Notes under the pieces: model-generated
What the model saw: only the letters and a program-made list of their open reading frames with translations
Database searches by the model: none
What the model was told of the DNA's origin: nothing
Source of the DNA: UBA1562 sp041653955
Lineage (GTDB): Bacteria; Omnitrophota; Gorgyraeia; Gygaellales; Profunditerraquicolaceae
Direction of reading: 5' to 3'
NCBI GenBank assembly: GCA_041653955.1
Contig: JBAZEH010000005.1
Coordinates: forward strand, 1-64,000
Length of the DNA: 64,000 bases
Position numbers and translations under genes: made by a program
Shown here: positions 15,947 through 25,317 of the stretch, piece by piece
Layout of the letters: each line of letters begins with the position of its first letter
Position numbering within the stretch: the stretch's first letter is position 1

Positions 15947-17034
15947 ACCGCTATATATTGAAATCCGTCCTGGCGCTATTCTTCCAATGCCTGCTCACCT
16001 TCCTCTTCCTTTACGTCATAATAGATATATTCTCGCACTTAGACGATATATTAAAACATAAGACGAGCCTGGAGATGATAGGCAGGTATTACCTGTCTTA
16101 TCTGCCTATAATATTCGTGCAGGTCTCCCCCATTGCCTGCCTCTTAAGCACCCTGTACACTTTCGGGGCGCTCAACCGCAATAATGAACTTATCGCCATG
16201 CGCGCATCCGGACTGAATATATTCCAGATAACCAAAACCGTGATCATATTCGGGATAATCCTTAGCGCCTGCGTATTCTGGGTAAATGACAGGTTCGTCC
16301 CTTCTTCCATGGCGCTGACCGAGAAGATCAAATCGCAGATGGAGTCCGGAGCCAGGAAGACAAAAGAAAAAGGGCATGAAACCATCAGCAACCTCTCCAT
16401 GTACGGCTTAAAGAACAGGTTATTTTTCGTAAATAAGTTCTCGCCTTCCGCGAATACTATGGAAGGGATAATAATACTTGAGCACGACGATAAGCAGAAT
16501 ATCACTAAAAAGATAGTGGCAAACAAAGGGGTTTACAGGGACGGGTTATGGTGGTTCTATCAGTGCATAACTTATCATTTCGACGATAATGTCCAGATGA
16601 GAGAAGAGCCGCAATACGAGGAAGAAGAGATAATGGAGATACCGGAAACACCTTATGACTTCCTGCATCAGATGCTGCGCCCGGAATTCATGACCATCTC
16701 CCAGCTTAATAACTATATCTGGAAACTATCCGAAAGCGGCGCTACCACGGTAATAAGGAACCTTAAGGTAGACCTTTACCAAAGGTTCACATCGCCGCTT
16801 ACCAGCATAGTCATTATTCTGCTGGGGATACCTTTTTCTATGGTAATGCGCAAACGCGCCACAGGATTATCTTCAATAGGACTGTCGCTTATGGTAGGAT
16901 TTTTGTATTACGTCTTCAACGCGGTAAGCATTGCCCTGGGTAAGGCGGGGGTATTCCCTCCGATAATAGCAGCATCATTAAGCCATATCGTCGCCCTTAC
17001 TACGGCGTTATACCTGATACATAAACTACCCTGA
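15934..17034 (+). CDS. lptG: LPS export ABC transporter permease LptG (LptF/LptG family)
   Basis: Second YjgP/YjgQ-type permease, 366 residues, same architecture as the gene before it: N-terminal segments (FQCLLTFLFLYVIIDIFSHL), the coupling motif NRNNELIAMRASG, a periplasmic domain and C-terminal segments with VIILLGIPFSMVMRKR. It likely forms the LptFG heterodimer with its neighbour; the LptB ATPase and LptA/C/D are not in the window. It ends 6 nt from the convergent alr stop, with no evident terminator between. Confidence 0.88.
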   Translation: MRILDRYILKSVLALFFQCLLTFLFLYVIIDIFSHLDDILKHKTSLEMIGRYYLSYLPIIFVQVSPIACLLSTLYTFGALNRNNELIAMRASGLNIFQITKTVIIFGIILSACVFWVNDRFVPSSMALTEKIKSQMESGARKTKEKGHETISNLSMYGLKNRLFFVNKFSPSANTMEGIIILEHDDKQNITKKIVANKGVYRDGLWWFYQCITYHFDDNVQMREEPQYEEEEIMEIPETPYDFLHQMLRPEFMTISQLNNYIWKLSESGATTVIRNLKVDLYQRFTSPLTSIVIILLGIPFSMVMRKRATGLSSIGLSLMVGFLYYVFNAVSIALGKAGVFPPIIAASLSHIVALTTALYLIHKLP

Positions 17035-17040
17035 AGAAAA

Positions 17041-18162
17041 TCATACATATATTCTCGGCACACGGCTGCCCAGCCCGCAGACTATCTCATAAGGTATGGT
17101 ATACGAAAGTTCAGCCAGCTCCTCGGCGGTTATCTTTTGCCTTCCTTGCGAGCCGATAAGCACTACTTCATCCCCTATCCTGGCCTTAAGGCCGCCCACA
17201 TCAACCATTATCTGATCCATACATATCCTGCCGCTTATCTTAAAACGCTTACCGCCTATCAGGACCGGAGCGTTATTGGAAAGATTGCGCGGATAACCAT
17301 CCCCATAACCGATAGGTAAAGTAATAATATTAGCTGCTTTTTTAGTAATATAAATATGGCCATAACTTACACCGTGGCCCTTAGAGAGCCTCTTCATGAA
17401 CAGGACCCTGCTCTTCAGGCTTAAGACCGGCTTGAAGCTGACCTTCAACCCCTTCTTGGGATAAAGGCCGTATATCACCAACCCCGGGCGGACCATATTA
17501 AAATGGCTATCCTTATGGCCGATAATACCCATACTGTTTGCCGCGTGCACTAAAGGTATACTGATCCCCGCCTTATCCAGCCTGTGCGTGAGGAGCTTAA
17601 GCAGGTTAATCTGATAAGAAGTGAATCTTTTATCCATATCCGCGAACGGAAAATGCGTAAATATACCCTCTATATTTACGCGCTTTAATTTATGGACCCT
17701 TTTTACGAGATCTTCCGCGTCCAGGTGCGATACGCCGATCCTGCCCATCCCGGTATCCACCTTTATATGCACATTTACGTTTTTACCCAGGGACCTGGCC
17801 TTATTATCCAACGCGCGGGCCAGAGATTCATCGCAAACGGTGACGGTAAGTCCATATTTAAATACGGGAGGAATATCTTTCTTCATGATCAGTCCGAGTA
17901 TCAATATAGGGACCTTTACCCCTGCCTCCCTTAATTTTATCCCTTCATCTATTGATGCCACACCCAGATAATCCACTCCGCAGGATACCAGTTTTTTACT
18001 TACCGGTATAAGCCCGTGCCCGTAGGCGTCTGCCTTAACGCAAACCATGACCCTGGTTTTAGGAGCCACCAGCTTTTTTATCTGTCTGAAATTATAAGCC
18101 AGGTTATTTAAATTTACCTCTGCCCACGTGGGCCTGTATCCTATGCTCTTGGCCTTATTCAT
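17041..18162 (-). CDS. alr: Alanine racemase
   Basis: PLP enzyme making D-alanine for peptidoglycan. The PLP lysine is in VKADAYGHG (about residue 40); RPGLVIYGLYP, the catalytic-tyrosine region SYGHIYI and RICMDQIMVDV are present. Length 373 residues. Start set at ATG 18162, giving a 4-bp ATGA overlap with tsaB; an in-frame GTG at 18180 would overlap tsaB by 22 bp. It is the last gene of the long minus-strand cluster. Confidence 0.95.
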   Translation of the reverse strand: MNKAKSIGYRPTWAEVNLNNLAYNFRQIKKLVAPKTRVMVCVKADAYGHGLIPVSKKLVSCGVDYLGVASIDEGIKLREAGVKVPILILGLIMKKDIPPVFKYGLTVTVCDESLARALDNKARSLGKNVNVHIKVDTGMGRIGVSHLDAEDLVKRVHKLKRVNIEGIFTHFPFADMDKRFTSYQINLLKLLTHRLDKAGISIPLVHAANSMGIIGHKDSHFNMVRPGLVIYGLYPKKGLKVSFKPVLSLKSRVLFMKRLSKGHGVSYGHIYITKKAANIITLPIGYGDGYPRNLSNNAPVLIGGKRFKISGRICMDQIMVDVGGLKARIGDEVVLIGSQGRQKITAEELAELSYTIPYEIVCGLGSRVPRIYV

Positions 18163-18839
18163 CTTTTTCTGATCTGGCACTCTTTGGGATAGATATAAAC
18201 CGGTTTAACTTTGAAGCCCCTTCCGGATCTTCCTTTTTTGATTATCTGCACTGCCGCTTTAATAATATTATGCCCGGAAGGATACCAGTGGTCCTTTTCC
18301 AGCAACATACCGATATCCATCTTTGTCAGGATCTTATCCTTATACATGCCTATCGCATCCCCCAGGCACACTACCCCTTTTCTGGCCGTTATCTTTTTAA
18401 GTAGCTCATCTATAGTCAGAAGCATATAAGGGGTAATACGTTTTAATTTACCCGCGCTGTTACTGTAAATGGCGCAATAAATAAGGCCTCTTTTGGCATC
18501 GATGATCGGAGCAATATATTTAGCTTCAGCAGGGGCATTAGCCGCCAGTATATCCAGGGTAGGTATCCCTATAACCGGCTTATTTAATGACAAAGCAAGC
18601 CCTTTTATCGCGGCGATCCCCACGCGCATACCGGTAAAAGAACCGGGGCCTAAACCGCAGGCAAGATAATCTATATCCTTCATCCGCCAGCCGATCGCAT
18701 TGACCACCCTCTTTATGGTTAAGGCGAGCAGACCTGAAAGCCTCCTTTCAACCTCAAGCCTGTATTCGCATACCATCCCGTCGTTGTATACGCCTATGCA
18801 AAGGAATTTTGAAGTAGTGTCAATCCCTAATATCTTCAT
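18159..18839 (-). CDS. tsaB: tRNA threonylcarbamoyladenosine protein TsaB
   Basis: Partner of TsaD and TsaE in making t6A37 in ANN-decoding tRNAs. ASKHA-fold N-terminus ILGIDTTSKFLCIGVY, then GLGPGSFTGMRVGIAAIKG, the TsaB/TsaD signature. Length 226 is normal. It overlaps tsaE by 20 bp at the start. TsaD and TsaC are not in the window. Confidence 0.94.
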   Translation of the reverse strand: MKILGIDTTSKFLCIGVYNDGMVCEYRLEVERRLSGLLALTIKRVVNAIGWRMKDIDYLACGLGPGSFTGMRVGIAAIKGLALSLNKPVIGIPTLDILAANAPAEAKYIAPIIDAKRGLIYCAIYSNSAGKLKRITPYMLLTIDELLKKITARKGVVCLGDAIGMYKDKILTKMDIGMLLEKDHWYPSGHNIIKAAVQIIKKGRSGRGFKVKPVYIYPKECQIRKR

Positions 18840-19284
18840 TTATCTTTCGCAGCAGCTCTTTATGGCGCCTGCCAAAAGCGCTGAATTCAAATGCCCTGGT
18901 TAAATCCGATCTTATCCTTAATCTTATCTTCAAATACTCCCGCGGCAGCAGGCTTTTCAGCCTGTCCGCCCATTCTACTACAGTCACCCCGTCATCATAG
19001 AAATACTCTTCATATCCCAGCGCCAGTATATCATTTACCCTCTCTAACCTGTAAAGGTCAAAATGGTATAAGGGTATCCTGCCGCGGGAGTGCTGCCTTA
19101 TCAAAACGAAGGACGGGCTTATAACATCACCCATTTTTATTCCAAGCCCGGAAGCAATACCCTTAGTAAGCACTGTTTTACCAGCGCCAAACTCTCCGAA
19201 CAGGCATATTATATCACCTTTACGCGAGTTTTTCGCTATCACACTGCCTATCTTTAATGTCTCTTTGACCGATCTAGATACCAT
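18820..19284 (-). CDS. tsaE: tRNA threonylcarbamoyladenosine ATPase TsaE
   Basis: P-loop ATPase that cycles the TsaBD complex. Walker A GEFGAGKTVLTKG, then ISPSFVLIRQ, LYHFDLYRL and VVEWADRL, all typical. Start set at ATG 19284, with GGAGAAG about 9 nt upstream; the in-frame TTG at 19305 is less likely. A degenerate repeat region separates it from thiL. Confidence 0.94.
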   Translation of the reverse strand: MVSRSVKETLKIGSVIAKNSRKGDIICLFGEFGAGKTVLTKGIASGLGIKMGDVISPSFVLIRQHSRGRIPLYHFDLYRLERVNDILALGYEEYFYDDGVTVVEWADRLKSLLPREYLKIRLRIRSDLTRAFEFSAFGRRHKELLRKINEDIRD

Positions 19285-19315
19285 ATAAAACACTTCTCCA
19301 TCCAATCAATACTAT

Positions 19316-19377
19316 CAGGGACGTCTTTACAAACAAAATAAAGGGTGCCCCAAATTCAAAGAGATCCCTATATTAGC
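19316..19377. repeat. Degenerate GGGAC-type repeat R3
   Basis: Contains AGGGACGTCTTT, AAAGGGTGCCCC and GAGATCCCT in the arrangement of the other repeats, but with several mismatches. It occupies the gap between thiL and tsaE. Assignment to the family is tentative. Confidence 0.4.
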
Positions 19378-19381
19378 GAAG

Positions 19382-20281
19382 CTAAAAATGGAGGTATCCT
19401 TTGGGCTTAATAACCCTTACCCTGCCCTTTTTATCAACTAATCTTAAACCACACTCCTTATGCACTACCTGCCCGATAGGCTGGCAAAAATCAAGCCTGC
19501 TTCTGCGCAAATTCTTTGATTCGCTTTTGGACATCGTAAAAAGAAGCTCAAAATCCTCCCCCGTATAAAGCGCATCATCTATATTGCGCGCGCTCCTGCT
19601 CAAAGGGATAAGGTCCTCATATATTACCGCGCCCTTATCGCTCTCTTTAAGTATGTGCCCCAGGTCCTGCGCCAAGCCGTCGGATATATCGATCATGGAG
19701 TTGACCTTGAAATCTTTAACAAGCGCTCTCGCTTCCTTTAACCTGGGGGTGAAGGTAAGGTGTTTCCCGGCAATAGAGCCCCCAAGTTTACCGGTAACGA
19801 ATATAACATCCCCCTCTTTTGCCTGGCTCCTTAAAACAAGCTTCTTCCTGTCCACAAACCCGGCCATACTCACGTCAATAGCCAGCTGCCTTGAACGGCT
19901 GATATCCCCGCCGACGAGATTTATACCGTACTTTTCCGTTACGCTCAACATCCCTTTAACCAGCTTATCCGTAAAATGAAGCGTACTGTTAGCAGGTATA
20001 GCCAGCGATACCAGGCAGTAACGCGGTTCCCCTCCGCAGGCCGCGATATCGCTTACCGATATTGCTATCGCCTTTCTGCCGATAAGATACGGGTCCTCTT
20101 TAACGGTAAAATCCACCCCCGCCACTATCATATCGCAGGTAAGAAGCATATATTTATCCTTGCTTAACCTTACTACGGCGCAATCATCTCCCGTACCTTT
20201 TACCACAGAGGTATCGGTCTTTATAAGCCTCTTTAACCTGTCGATCAAACCAAACTCCCCTATATTTTTTATGGAAACCAT
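19382..20281 (-). CDS. thiL: Thiamine-monophosphate kinase ThiL
   Basis: Phosphorylates thiamine monophosphate to the diphosphate cofactor. N-terminal GEFGLIDRLKRL, nucleotide/metal motif GTGDDCAVV, NLVGGDISRS and DISDGLAQDLGH are the AIR-synthase/ThiL motifs. TGEDFELLFTM follows near the C-terminus. Length 299. The start abuts the mtnA stop. Confidence 0.95.
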   Translation of the reverse strand: MVSIKNIGEFGLIDRLKRLIKTDTSVVKGTGDDCAVVRLSKDKYMLLTCDMIVAGVDFTVKEDPYLIGRKAIAISVSDIAACGGEPRYCLVSLAIPANSTLHFTDKLVKGMLSVTEKYGINLVGGDISRSRQLAIDVSMAGFVDRKKLVLRSQAKEGDVIFVTGKLGGSIAGKHLTFTPRLKEARALVKDFKVNSMIDISDGLAQDLGHILKESDKGAVIYEDLIPLSRSARNIDDALYTGEDFELLFTMSKSESKNLRRSRLDFCQPIGQVVHKECGLRLVDKKGRVRVIKPKGYLHF

Positions 20282-21325
20282 CTATCTATCCAGCACTTTA
20301 ACGATATTCTTATTATACGGGGGCCTGATAACCCCCTTATCCGTGATTATGGCGCTTATCAGTTTATGCGGCGTAACGTCAAAAGCGGGGTTGAATATTG
20401 CAGCGCCTTTTGGGACTACCGGTTCACCCCAGAAAAGCCTTCTTACCTCTTCGGCATCACGCTCTTCAATAGGTATATCTTTACCGCTTTTGATCATCAG
20501 GTCAAAGGTAGACTGCGGCGCCGCGATATAAAAAGGTATCTTATGGTAATAGCTTAATACCGCGAGGTTATAAGTCCCGATCTTATTAGCGGTATCCCCG
20601 TTTGCCGCGATCCTGTCCGCTCCGGCAATAACCTTTTTTATCTTCCCCTGGCTCATCAATGTCGCGGCCATATTATCGCATATAAGGGTAACATCAACTC
20701 CGTTCTCCTTCAATTCCCAGGCGCTAAGGCGCGCCCCCTGTAACAGTGGCCTCGTCTCGCAGGCATACACCTTAAGGCGCTTACCCGACTCTTTTGCTTT
20801 ATATATCACTCCCAGCGCCGTCCCGTAATCAATAGTAGCGAGAATCCCCGCATTACAAATTGTCAATATCGTATCTTTATCTTTAAAAAGCTTATCGCCG
20901 TACCTGCCTATCTTACGGCAGGCAACCCTATCCTCTTCTATTATCTTTAGCGCTTCTTTCAGGAGTAATGATTTTATGGAGGATACACTTTTCTTTCTAT
21001 TTATTACCGCAACACTGCACATCCTCTCAATACCCCAGAAAAGGTTCCTTGCCGTCGGGCGGGATGATGACATATATTTTGCCGCCTTGTCCAGCTCTTT
21101 GGCAAAACCGGAAAATTCTTTTGTCCGCGAATCCCTTATTGCCAGATACACCCCAAGCGCGCCTGCAGCGCCAAGCGCTGGAGCGCCGCGCACCTTCAAC
21201 TCCTTTATCGCCTTCCATAGCTCCGCGGCATCAGCGATCCGTTTATATTTCAGCTTTAACGGCAGCTCTGTCTGGTCTATTATCCTTACGGCGTTATCTT
21301 TCCACTCTATGGTCCTTAGAGCCAT
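20282..21325 (-). CDS. mtnA: S-methyl-5-thioribose-1-phosphate isomerase MtnA
   Basis: Isomerises methylthioribose-1-phosphate to the ribulose form in methionine salvage. RTIEWKDNAVRIIDQTELP at the start, ELKVRGAPALGAAGALG, the catalytic Cys in LTICNAG, and the catalytic Asp in IAGADRIAANGDTANKIGT. Length 347 is normal. It has AAGGAAAAG before the ATG and overlaps the preceding TPR gene by 32 bp. No other salvage genes are nearby. Confidence 0.95.
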   Translation of the reverse strand: MALRTIEWKDNAVRIIDQTELPLKLKYKRIADAAELWKAIKELKVRGAPALGAAGALGVYLAIRDSRTKEFSGFAKELDKAAKYMSSSRPTARNLFWGIERMCSVAVINRKKSVSSIKSLLLKEALKIIEEDRVACRKIGRYGDKLFKDKDTILTICNAGILATIDYGTALGVIYKAKESGKRLKVYACETRPLLQGARLSAWELKENGVDVTLICDNMAATLMSQGKIKKVIAGADRIAANGDTANKIGTYNLAVLSYYHKIPFYIAAPQSTFDLMIKSGKDIPIEERDAEEVRRLFWGEPVVPKGAAIFNPAFDVTPHKLISAIITDKGVIRPPYNKNIVKVLDR

Positions 21326-21923
21326 CTTTTCCTTTTTCTATGGAGTTTATCCGCGCGGTTATCTGCCTCCTGATATCGCGGCAACACCCGGGTTTTAAAT
21401 TCTCCAATACCTTTCTATACGCATCCAGCGCCCCCCGCTGGTCACCGAGATTAAAGAGCGCATCAGCCATATTATCGTAGGTCACCGCCCTGCCAGGCTC
21501 AAGGCTAAGCGCTTTCTTAAAACACTTTATCGCCTCGGTATGACGGCCTATATTGTTCAGAAGCCACCCCTTATTATGATAAACAGTTGCGTAATCAGGC
21601 TCTGCCTCTATACCCTTATCAAAATAATAAAGCGACGCATCTATTATCCCGAGCTCGACCATACACAATGCCCGGTCATTATACGCTGCCCCGTCATAAG
21701 GGTTGTATCTTATGGCGCGGTCAAAATATTCTATAGCCGCGGTGAATTTATCTTTCAAGAGTTCGATCTGGCCTTTAAAATATTCCGCTTCCCCTTTAAA
21801 CCCGCTTTGCTCTGCCTGCCTTAACCCCTCTTTGGCCAGCCTGGCTGCTTCCCTGCGCGTTCCATAAGTTATCGCCTCATCCAGCCTTGCCCTAAGTTCC
21901 GGCAGCTTGGCATGCTTATCCAT
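21294..21923 (-). CDS. Tetratricopeptide repeat protein
   Basis: 209 residues made of four or five TPR units (for example AEYFKGQIELLKDKFTAAIE and AVTYDNMADALFNLGDQRGA). No signal peptide or membrane segment is seen, so it is probably a cytoplasmic scaffold. Partner unknown. It is between DUF362 and mtnA in the long cluster, 3 nt from its upstream neighbour. Confidence 0.85.
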   Translation of the reverse strand: MDKHAKLPELRARLDEAITYGTRREAARLAKEGLRQAEQSGFKGEAEYFKGQIELLKDKFTAAIEYFDRAIRYNPYDGAAYNDRALCMVELGIIDASLYYFDKGIEAEPDYATVYHNKGWLLNNIGRHTEAIKCFKKALSLEPGRAVTYDNMADALFNLGDQRGALDAYRKVLENLKPGCCRDIRRQITARINSIEKGKDGSKDHRVER

Positions 21924-21926
21924 AGT

Positions 21927-23045
21927 TTATAGCCCGATCATCCTGGCGGCGAGGCTCCTCTTTATCTTGATGGCAGCGTGAGGGCATGCCTCCTGGCAGC
22001 AAAAACAGGCGATACATCCCGAGTAATCAAAGGCGAGCCTGTTATTCTTAATGCTTATTATCTTATTCGGACACGCCTGGATGCAATAACCGCACCTGAC
22101 GCACTTATCATTGTCCGCGTAAGGGTAATATTTTACGAACCTGCTTAATAACCGCACGACTAACGAAGGAAGCTTTGTCCTTAAGGAAGAAGAAGGCAAT
22201 ATAAAAGGCCTGTCTATGACATCCTTAAGGCTCTCCCCCATTATTGATATGGACCTGATATCCGCAGTACCCAGGCCCCTTGCCGCCGCCTGCCTGGTGC
22301 TTGATATATCCTTAGGCTCGATCCCCATGATCAAAGCCATAATGCTGTCTATGGCAACGCAGTCCTTTCCGGCGAGCAACAAGCCGAGGTTACGCAATTT
22401 CCCGCCCGTAGCTGGCCCGTCCCCTTCCATAGCCACAATGCCGTCAACCACGGTCAGGGAAGGCCTGACCTCCTCGTAAATATCCACAAGCATCCTGGCA
22501 AAATCATGCTTATCATAATATTTCTTATGCAGCTCCGTCTTGTGGGTCTTCCATACAAAACCGAAAAGATTTTTTATCGCTCCGGTAAGGGTCATCATCT
22601 CGTGCGTTTTGAACTTGGGGACATTCACGATGCAATCACACTTATCGATCCATGCGGCCAGAGGAAATCCGCGTCTCCAGACCTTATTTTCAAAATACAC
22701 CGGCTCGGCCCCTTCATCCTCGCAGACCTTCTTTATCCCCGATCTTTCATAAACCTCGCCCGGGTCCTCCGCCTGCTTGCCCCAAACACTGGGCCCGTCG
22801 CCAACATAAACCGCGCAACCTGATTCTTTCAGGATCTTTATTACCGCGCGCACCACCTCAGGATGTGTGTCTACTCCTGATGCCGGCTCCTTTGCCATCA
22901 GCAGGTTGGGCTTTACCAGGACCCTGCTTTTGGCAGGGACAAAAGCAGATATACCTCCGATCAGGTCTATCCCCCTTCTCACCGCCTCCAAAACGCATCC
23001 GGGATCATAATCAGCGCATTTAACTACCGAAATCTCTGCTTTCAT
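21927..23045 (-). CDS. DUF362 domain protein with two [4Fe-4S] ferredoxin motifs
   Basis: The N-terminal DUF362 domain includes RVLVKPNLLMAKEPASGVD and VPKFKTHEMMTLTGAIKNLFG. The C-terminus has two ferredoxin motifs, CVRCGYCIQACP and CIACFCCQEACP, for two 4Fe-4S clusters. Proteins of this kind are common in anaerobes; the reaction is not established. It overlaps tatD by 4 bp. Confidence 0.9.
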   Translation of the reverse strand: MKAEISVVKCADYDPGCVLEAVRRGIDLIGGISAFVPAKSRVLVKPNLLMAKEPASGVDTHPEVVRAVIKILKESGCAVYVGDGPSVWGKQAEDPGEVYERSGIKKVCEDEGAEPVYFENKVWRRGFPLAAWIDKCDCIVNVPKFKTHEMMTLTGAIKNLFGFVWKTHKTELHKKYYDKHDFARMLVDIYEEVRPSLTVVDGIVAMEGDGPATGGKLRNLGLLLAGKDCVAIDSIMALIMGIEPKDISSTRQAAARGLGTADIRSISIMGESLKDVIDRPFILPSSSLRTKLPSLVVRLLSRFVKYYPYADNDKCVRCGYCIQACPNKIISIKNNRLAFDYSGCIACFCCQEACPHAAIKIKRSLAARMIGL

Positions 23046-23806
23046 GTCAAATCAAAGAATCTTATGGCGTTCTCCGTGGTGCTCTTTGCGATTTCATCAA
23101 AAGACACCCCCTTTATACGCGCGGCCTCTTCGGCAAGAAGCCTTACGTACGAGGGTTCATTACGCCTGCCGCGTAAGCCCTCCGGAGGCAAAAAGGGAGC
23201 GTCCGTCTCAAGCATCAACCTATCTAAGGGGGTTTCTCTTAAAAACCCTCTCAGGCTCTCTGCTTTCTTATAAGTGATATTGCAGGTAAAAGAGATATAA
23301 AAACCCAGGCCAAGGCAGCTCTTGAGAAAATCCCCGTCCCCCGAAAAACAATGCACAACCGCCCGCAAGGGCAGGAACTCATTCAATATCTTAAAGGTAT
23401 CGGCCTGGGCCTCGCGGTTATGTATTACTAAAGGAAGGTCAAAATCCTTCGCCAGGCCTGCCAGATACCTGAATAATGCCTTTTGGTTATCGCGCGCGGA
23501 ATAGTTCTTATAATAATCCAGCCCGGTCTCGCCTATAGCTACTACTTTATCCTGCCCTGCCAGCTCCCTTATCCTTGCCTTAGCGCTATCGTCCGATATA
23601 TCCGCCTCGTGGGGGTGCAGCCCTACGGCCGCGTATATAAAGTCATAGCTGCGCGATAACTCAAGCGATTTCTCTGAGCCTTTAAGGCTTGAGCCTATAT
23701 TTATAATATGTCCTATGCCTTCTTTTTGGGCGCGGCTGATAACTTCTCCGCGATCGGGTTCAAACTCGGGAAAATCGAGGTGGCAATGGGTATCTATCAA
23801 CATCAC
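23042..23806 (-). CDS. TatD-family metal-dependent hydrolase
   Basis: TIM-barrel amidohydrolase of the TatD DNase family. Metal ligands in LIDTHCHLDFP, the Glu in AIGETGLDYY, VIHNREA, VVHCFSGD and LETDAPFLPP are all present. Length 254. It begins 17 nt after the metG stop, a common metG-tatD neighbourhood. The start may be the first or second of two ATGs. Confidence 0.94.
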   Translation of the reverse strand: MMLIDTHCHLDFPEFEPDRGEVISRAQKEGIGHIINIGSSLKGSEKSLELSRSYDFIYAAVGLHPHEADISDDSAKARIRELAGQDKVVAIGETGLDYYKNYSARDNQKALFRYLAGLAKDFDLPLVIHNREAQADTFKILNEFLPLRAVVHCFSGDGDFLKSCLGLGFYISFTCNITYKKAESLRGFLRETPLDRLMLETDAPFLPPEGLRGRRNEPSYVRLLAEEAARIKGVSFDEIAKSTTENAIRFFDLT

Positions 23807-23823
23807 ATGCGGATATCGGTCTT

Positions 23824-25317
23824 TTAGGGTGCCGTCTTGTCTATACGCGGGAATAAAGGATTACCTTTCTTTATCTTATCAGACCCGATCTGTTCTCTTA
23901 TGAGCGCGGCCGTCTTCGGCATAAAAGGAGCTATCTGTCCTGCTACTTCCCTGATTACATCTACCAGCAAACGGATAAAAGTCTTTAATTCATCGGCCTT
24001 ATTTTCCTTTGCCAGGTTCCAGGGTTTTGTGTCTTCAATATATTTATTCGCCATACCTATCAGAATCCAGGTATGTTCAAGGGCAAAGCTGAAATTAGGT
24101 ATAGCCATTGCAAGAGACACCTCTTCGGATAAGGACTTTATCTTATCCTCTATCTTCCTGCCCTGCTCATCCGGCGCCCCTCTTTCGGGTATCTCGCCTT
24201 GAAAATATTTCTCTATCATAGTAAGGGTGCGGTAAATAAGATTACCGAGGTCATTCGCCAAGTCGCTATTGAATCTTTTGATTATCGCTTCCTCGGAAAA
24301 GTTGCCATCCCCTCCGAAGGGGATATCGCGCAGCAGGAAATACCTGTATACGTCTATCCCGAACTTATTCACCATATCTATGGGGTTGACCACATTCCCG
24401 CGCGATTTGGACATTTTATTCTCATCTATCATCCACCACCCGTGGGCAAATATGCTCTTGGGTGGCTCTATGCCTAACGCCTTAAGCATAATAGGCCAAT
24501 ATACGGCATGCTGCCTTAAAATATCCTTACCTATCAAATGCAGGTCTGCCGGCCACCAGCGAGAGCTGTATTTGCCGTCGGCATCAAAGGAGCCGACGGC
24601 GCTGATATAATTAATAAGGGCATCGAACCAGACATAAGTCACATGCTGGGGGCTGAAAGAAAGCGGTATCCCCCAGCTCATGCGCTCTTTAGGCCGCGAG
24701 ATACAAAGGTCCGTCAATTTATTCAATTCCAGGAAACTTAAAACTTCATTACGCCTTATATCAGGAAGTATGAAATCCGGATGGCCCTTGATATAACCTG
24801 CCAGCCAATCCTGGTATTGGGATAATTTAAAAAAGTAGTTCGTCTCGGTAATCTTCTCTACCGGCCTTTTGCAGTCCGGGCATAATCCCTCTTCTGCCTG
24901 CTTCTCAGTCCAGAATGTCTCGCAGGGAGTGCAATACCACCCTTCGTATTTTGCCTCGTAAATATCTCCTTTATTATGGAGTATCTCAAGGGCTCTTTTT
25001 ACAAAACCGGTATGCCTTTCTTCGGTAGTGCGGATAAAATCATTGTAGGATATATTCAGCTCTTTCCAAAGGCCCTTGAAGATCGATACCGTTTTATCGG
25101 CGAACTGTCCCGGTTCCAGTTTCTGCGCTTCCGCGGCCCGTTGTATCTTCTGGCCATGCTCGTCAGTGCCTGTAAGCAGCCAGACATTATCATCTCCTAT
25201 GGCGCTACGCATATGCCGGGCAAGCGCGTCAGCGGCAATAGTGGTATAAGAATGCCCTATATGCGGAGAGGCATTGACGTAGTATAACGGGGTGGTTATA
25301 TAGAATTTCTTATTCAT
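23824..25317 (-). CDS. metG: Methionyl-tRNA synthetase MetG
   Basis: Class I synthetase. Signature PHIGHSYT, the zinc-type connective peptide with CTPCETFW and CPDC, and KMSKSRGN. About 497 residues, the short form with no C-terminal tRNA-binding domain. Start set at ATG 25317 (MNKKFYITTP), overlapping the PSP1 gene by 8 bp; the upstream TTG extension is rejected because it lies inside that gene. Confidence 0.96.
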   Translation of the reverse strand: MNKKFYITTPLYYVNASPHIGHSYTTIAADALARHMRSAIGDDNVWLLTGTDEHGQKIQRAAEAQKLEPGQFADKTVSIFKGLWKELNISYNDFIRTTEERHTGFVKRALEILHNKGDIYEAKYEGWYCTPCETFWTEKQAEEGLCPDCKRPVEKITETNYFFKLSQYQDWLAGYIKGHPDFILPDIRRNEVLSFLELNKLTDLCISRPKERMSWGIPLSFSPQHVTYVWFDALINYISAVGSFDADGKYSSRWWPADLHLIGKDILRQHAVYWPIMLKALGIEPPKSIFAHGWWMIDENKMSKSRGNVVNPIDMVNKFGIDVYRYFLLRDIPFGGDGNFSEEAIIKRFNSDLANDLGNLIYRTLTMIEKYFQGEIPERGAPDEQGRKIEDKIKSLSEEVSLAMAIPNFSFALEHTWILIGMANKYIEDTKPWNLAKENKADELKTFIRLLVDVIREVAGQIAPFMPKTAALIREQIGSDKIKKGNPLFPRIDKTAP